A stretch of 64,000 bases of DNA from Hymenolepis diminuta (Eukaryota; Platyhelminthes; Cestoda; Cyclophyllidea; Hymenolepididae). The DNA is taken from positions 2,137,927-2,201,926 of the forward strand of contig CAADRB010000006.1 in assembly GCA_900708905.1 (NCBI GenBank), written 5' to 3'. How positions within the stretch are numbered: the first letter of the stretch is position 1; every line of letters starts with the position of its first letter. A model generated the notes under the pieces. The model saw only the letters and a program-made list of their open reading frames with translations. It searched no databases and was not told where the DNA came from. The translations under genes and the position numbers were made by a program. Shown here one piece after another: positions 35,493-64,000 of the stretch.

Positions 35493-38340
35493 TTAGGAGC
35501 TAGGATTAAAGAATCGATGCCAAGCGAGAGCTAGAGCAAGAACAGTCAGAGCTCCATAGAGCACTAATCGTTGGTTGAATAAAGAGGATAAGGCGGAATT
35601 ACGAGAAAGTAAGGAATTTTTAGCTGAAGAAGAGAAGTTGGAAGGGGAAGAATTCTGACCCGCAATGGTGGCACGTCTTTCTTCGGTTTTTTGGAGGAGT
35701 TTGTTGGGTGGGATTGTCAAATATATGTCAAGGGCACATTGTATGAGTTTCTCTACATCGTGTTTCATGGGGAGATGGGTGAGAGCGTGGTGTAACTCAC
35801 CGAAATCGTCGGAAGTTGAGCTGATCTCTTCGGTGCTGCAGATTATCACCTGTCAAATGAAATAAAATGCGACAATGGTTAGAAGTAATGCCAGAAACAC
35901 CCAAATAATGTAGCAAATAGATTCTGTGGTCAGCATTAATTATGTGCACAGTGAGTCAAATTTTTGTTGAGACACTCAAATTTTGATAAGCTTTGATAGG
36001 TATCATGCTATTTCCAAACTACGCATGAAATTATAGCAGCATCTGAGGCAAACAGTACAAGATATACAAGTACAAACGGAACTCCCATATTACAATCTTT
36101 ATGAACGCATACGTAGCATAGGCCGGTCGTATGGAACTTCAAATAACACAGGATGATTAAAAGTAAAGATTTCCACACGTCTAAATATTTAAGAACGCGT
36201 TACGTTATTGGCATAATACGAGATTTGGAGTCCAATTTTTACAGACGCAAGAATGGTGAAGGACCATTACTAAAATCGATAAAGACTATAGAGAATTAAG
36301 CTACCGCCTTTAGATACCACGATGGCAGTTGTTTCGATACAATAATTGAACAGTTTGAGATGAAAAATTACTCTAGAATTTTGGGTTGATATAAGACGAG
36401 TACAGAGTGAGAAATTAAGAGAAAAAAGAAACAAACAATATGTATTAAATGATATCGAAAACAGGAAAGAAACTCTGACGGGAAAATTCTCAAACAAGGA
36501 GCTTTGGTATTTCACATTTTTTGCTGGCATGGTATACGTTAAAGTAAGCAGATATAAACCATAATTTGGGGGGCCCAAATGAAACCATTCGGTAGTTGGA
36601 ATCTTTCTCATAAAGCGAGTCTACAAACGGAGACACTAAGATGACTTCCCTTCAATAAGAAAAGAGATGGATAATATTATATTTCAAGGAAAACTTTGAT
36701 TTGCCAAGACACAAATGGACAAACCTTCTAGGACCCGTCTAATTAAATCTGAAATGTGGGCGAAATATAAGATCCGGATGAAAACAAATACAGGCAAGAA
36801 GTGGAACATTATGATGAAAAAGGAAATGACATCAGACATAAACCGACAAATCAATCTTAGACAATTAAAAAATAACGAGCGAAAAAATAGAGTAATCAGA
36901 TATTAATTTCTGAAGGATCAACTATAGGGACACTTTCGCCTTTCACAATTAGAAATGAGATATTGGATAACAATTTGATCCAAAGCGGCGCATTACGTAA
37001 TACAAAGCCATGCAATTCAGGAAAATTGTATTACTAATATCCATGCTTTAACAAAATCCGCTCGTTTTTTTATCAAGAAAAGCATTCCAATGCATGGAGC
37101 AAAAGAAAACAGATCTGAGTTCCAAATTTTTCAGATCGTCTGCCTGCTACTTATTTGTCATACTTCGTTGAAGTAAATTTCTAAAAAACCCTTCCGTGAA
37201 AGAACAATATTTTACAGCAGAGTTGAGTTGATTTCAGGTTTAGAATGAGAGTTGATAGGGGATATCTAAGCCAACAGTAACTATTACATTACTCCTTTTA
37301 AAGAGAGATCAAGGCAGAGCACGTAAATAAGAACACTAACAAACTACCACGATGACGTAAAGTGCTACCAAACAATAAAATGAATAAAGCAGTGACATGG
37401 TCAACCAACTCAACCAGTCACTATCAAAAAAAATATTTTATAATGAGAAAACTAAAATAATTGGGTTTGACCATAAAAACATTTGATGCTGATATCAACC
37501 TAACTTATCCGCAAATTACACAAGATGGGAAATAAAGAATAAGAAAACGTACCGAAACGGAAAGATAAATTAACATGCTTGGATCTGAGGCAATGAAGAG
37601 ATCATATAATCGATGAATGTCGTTGCTATTGGAAAGGATATGCGTAAACCAAGTGAGAAACCAAGAGAGAGTAAAGAAGGGTTCAAAATTAAGGGCTTGA
37701 AATCTCGACCAAATCTCGGGAGATGTCATTTGAAGGAGAACGAATACAAGTTGGAGAGTTTCAGAAGTGGGATCCATTGTCTTTTGCATAAAGACGGTGA
37801 AATGTTTAGGTACAAGTTGCTTGACAACGGCAAAAGCATTGTCAGGCCCGAGAACAGAAAGACATGTGTAGCAGATATCATGAAATCCTTGATAGTAATG
37901 TAGATCTGGATATTCGGCAAGAATTGACAAGACTAATCTTTTTGTCTCCACTACTAGTCGTTCCTTTTCTTCTGGCGAAAAATCTTCAGGTATCATAGAG
38001 CCCATTCGGCGAACATCCAACTCAACTTGCCTTGCTTGAGGATGCTCCAATAGTTTCTCGAGGTCTAAAGGAGCACACGGAAGAATGTCAGAGAAAAAAC
38101 GTTAATCAATGATATTAAATTAAACGTCCATTTACCATGTGAATTTACACTATCCACAGATTTAAGCCCAGAGAGAAGAGGCCAGGCTTTCTGCCTGACG
38201 TTGTCATTTACAAGACCGTACCGGGAGAGAGACCAGAACTGAAGTCGTTGAAGATCATAGCCATTTTTAATATTATCAAAAATAAGGTTGGCTTTTTCAG
38301 AAAGCTGGGTTTCAAGGTAATTACCTACGTTTGAGGACAT
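35493..38340 (-). CDS. TBC1D20: TBC1 domain family member 20 (Rab GTPase-activating protein)
   Basis: Exons 38340-38136, 38064-37553 and 35849-35493 give 357 residues (human 403). Known role: an ER-membrane GAP for Rab1 and Rab18, acting in ER-Golgi traffic and lipid droplets. Seen: RQKAWPLL (Arg49...Trp53) of the TBC domain start, LDVRRMGSMIP with the arginine-finger motif VxxDxxR (Asp85, Arg88), the glutamine-finger HYYQGFHDI (Gln127), a FFTLSWFLTWFTHIL block, RLYDLFIASDPSMLIYLSV, PPNKLLQ near the human FPPSELAR site, and a C-terminal tail-anchor helix (LVLYGALTVLALALAW) followed by HRFFNPSS. Both catalytic fingers are present, so the enzyme should be active. The protein is shorter than in human, mainly at the N-terminus and in the linker before the membrane helix. 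The start codon follows an acceptor (cttcctag) by 4 nt. The 1.7-kb second intron shows no coding content. ITFG1 follows on the same strand. Confidence 0.95.
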
Positions 38341-39468
38341 AAATCTAGGAAGTAAAGAAAAGAAGATATAAGACACCACTATCCTGTATTGAGCCAATAA
38401 AAAATGAGGAAACTTAAGTAGTAGTGAAACTAACAAAATTGGATTACGTAAGCGATTTCAGCATTTTAAATAAAATAAAATTTAAAATAATAACATTGAA
38501 TTTGAATATGTAAGCCTAAGGAAGATATAAGTTAAGTTATTGATTCAAACTTCTAGTTCGTGGTATTGTTCATGTCTCGTATTCTGCAAAATGTTCATGC
38601 TAAAATCACCAAAGTGGTTTATAAAGTGAGTTGCGATTATGATGTAAGTGAATAGTTTAAATTAATTTTTGTGATGATGGATTGCTTAATTAAGGCATGG
38701 TCAACTAATTTGCCTATTTAAAGGAAAGAGAAGTAATAAGCAGATTGTGCAAAAATTTCACTTCAAAAACTCGTAAGTTGGTGAGAGTGGCGCATGGTGG
38801 AAGCTAATATTGTGTAGTCTACATTTGCAGCGGAAACTGAATTTAACAATTATTTATTTGACGAAATCTCGTTAAGTAAAAAATTTAGTGAAAAATATGG
38901 GCAAACAAAGTTGTGCACATAGATATTAAAAATAGCGGCAATGAATTTTAACATTTATTGTATAAGTTTTTTTATAACGTCTTTCTGTCATTGATATATA
39001 TCAATTGTCAAATATACTGAAATAATAATTTATGCAAGTCAAAATTGAAAAATTAGCAGAAATGTATCAAAATCATATTAAACAATGTTTGTGAGATAAA
39101 TAAGAGATTCAAATAACTCTCTATTTTGAATACAGCGTTTCGTAAAATTTGTTATCTTTGTCCATTAGATAAGGCCAGTGGTGTTGTTTGTTTAAGCGCT
39201 TGTTTTAAAAATAGTCCCAAAACCACAGTTATGTACTTATTTCCTGGTCAACCCAAAGAGTGATTTGATCACTAATTTATTATTTCAGGCCAGAAAATTC
39301 ACTGTATAAAGGTATATTTTGTAATACTAATATGCCGTTTTGCTTGAAATGTTGTCAATTTTTAATTTATTAATAATATATCAAATAATTGCTTTGCATC
39401 TAATTCAATTAACGGTCAACTGTTAATCTTATTTATATGATATTTAGGATACTTTTTTAATTATCACA
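38341..39468. promoter_or_regulatory. Divergent region between TBC1D20 and PPP1R16
   Basis: About 1.1 kb of AT-rich sequence separates two genes transcribed away from each other, so it should hold promoters for both. On the plus strand, acceptors end at 39290 (ttatttcag) and 39449 (gatatttag). The latter is 19 nt before the PPP1R16 ATG, so 5' UTR exons are likely here. Confidence 0.5.
38572..38625 (+). other. Possible short first exon (18 codons)
   Basis: ATG at 38572 opens MSRILQNVHAKITKVVYK, which ends exactly at a good donor (aaa|gtgagt). It cannot join in frame to the PPP1R16 ATG exon through the 39291 acceptor (a stop follows). It may therefore be a 5' UTR exon with an upstream frame, or the start of another unseen gene. 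Confidence 0.25.

Positions 39469-64000
<24,532 letters not shown>

Overview
This is a eukaryotic, AT-rich window. It looks like the nuclear genome of a parasitic flatworm (tapeworm or fluke), but the species is not determined. The reasons are: animal orthologues split by a mix of very small introns (32, 34, 36, 44 and 48 nt) and large ones (over 12 kb); several genes with a splice acceptor only 3-12 nt upstream of the start codon, as expected for spliced-leader trans-splicing; and long AT-rich stretches with decayed transposon and tRNA-derived repeat copies.

Layout, left to right. (1) 3228-9606, minus: an unrecognised helical then Ser/Pro-rich protein of at least 6 further exons after a 9-codon first exon. 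Its large intron holds a broken mariner transposase copy (5720-6957, minus). (2) 11211-13952, plus: an intronless 913-codon Lys/Glu/Ser-rich orphan. (3) 16402-19176, plus: TMEM11, a mitochondrial inner-membrane (cristae) protein, in two exons. (4) 20536-21665, minus: DPH5, diphthine methyl ester synthase, in three exons. (5) 21.7-26.6 kb: nothing coding was recognised. (6) 26624-35359, minus: ITFG1 (TIP), ten exons, 605 codons, complete. (7) 35493-38340, minus: TBC1D20, three exons, 357 codons, complete. (8) 39469 onward, plus: a PPP1R16 (MYPT3/TIMAP) orthologue. Three exons are visible and the gene runs off the right edge. (9) 40978-41160, minus: a possible two-exon, 44-codon microprotein gene inside PPP1R16 intron 1.

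How genes relate: TBC1D20 and ITFG1 are head-to-tail on the same strand with 133 nt between stop and start. A splice acceptor lies 5 nt before the ITFG1 ATG and a poly(A) signal lies just upstream, so they look like a two-gene operon resolved by trans-splicing. TBC1D20 and PPP1R16 are divergent across about 1.1 kb. TMEM11 and DPH5 are convergent.

All gene identities come from recalled family sequences compared by eye. Exon joins were checked for phase and for GT/AG ends, but no alignment or database search was run.
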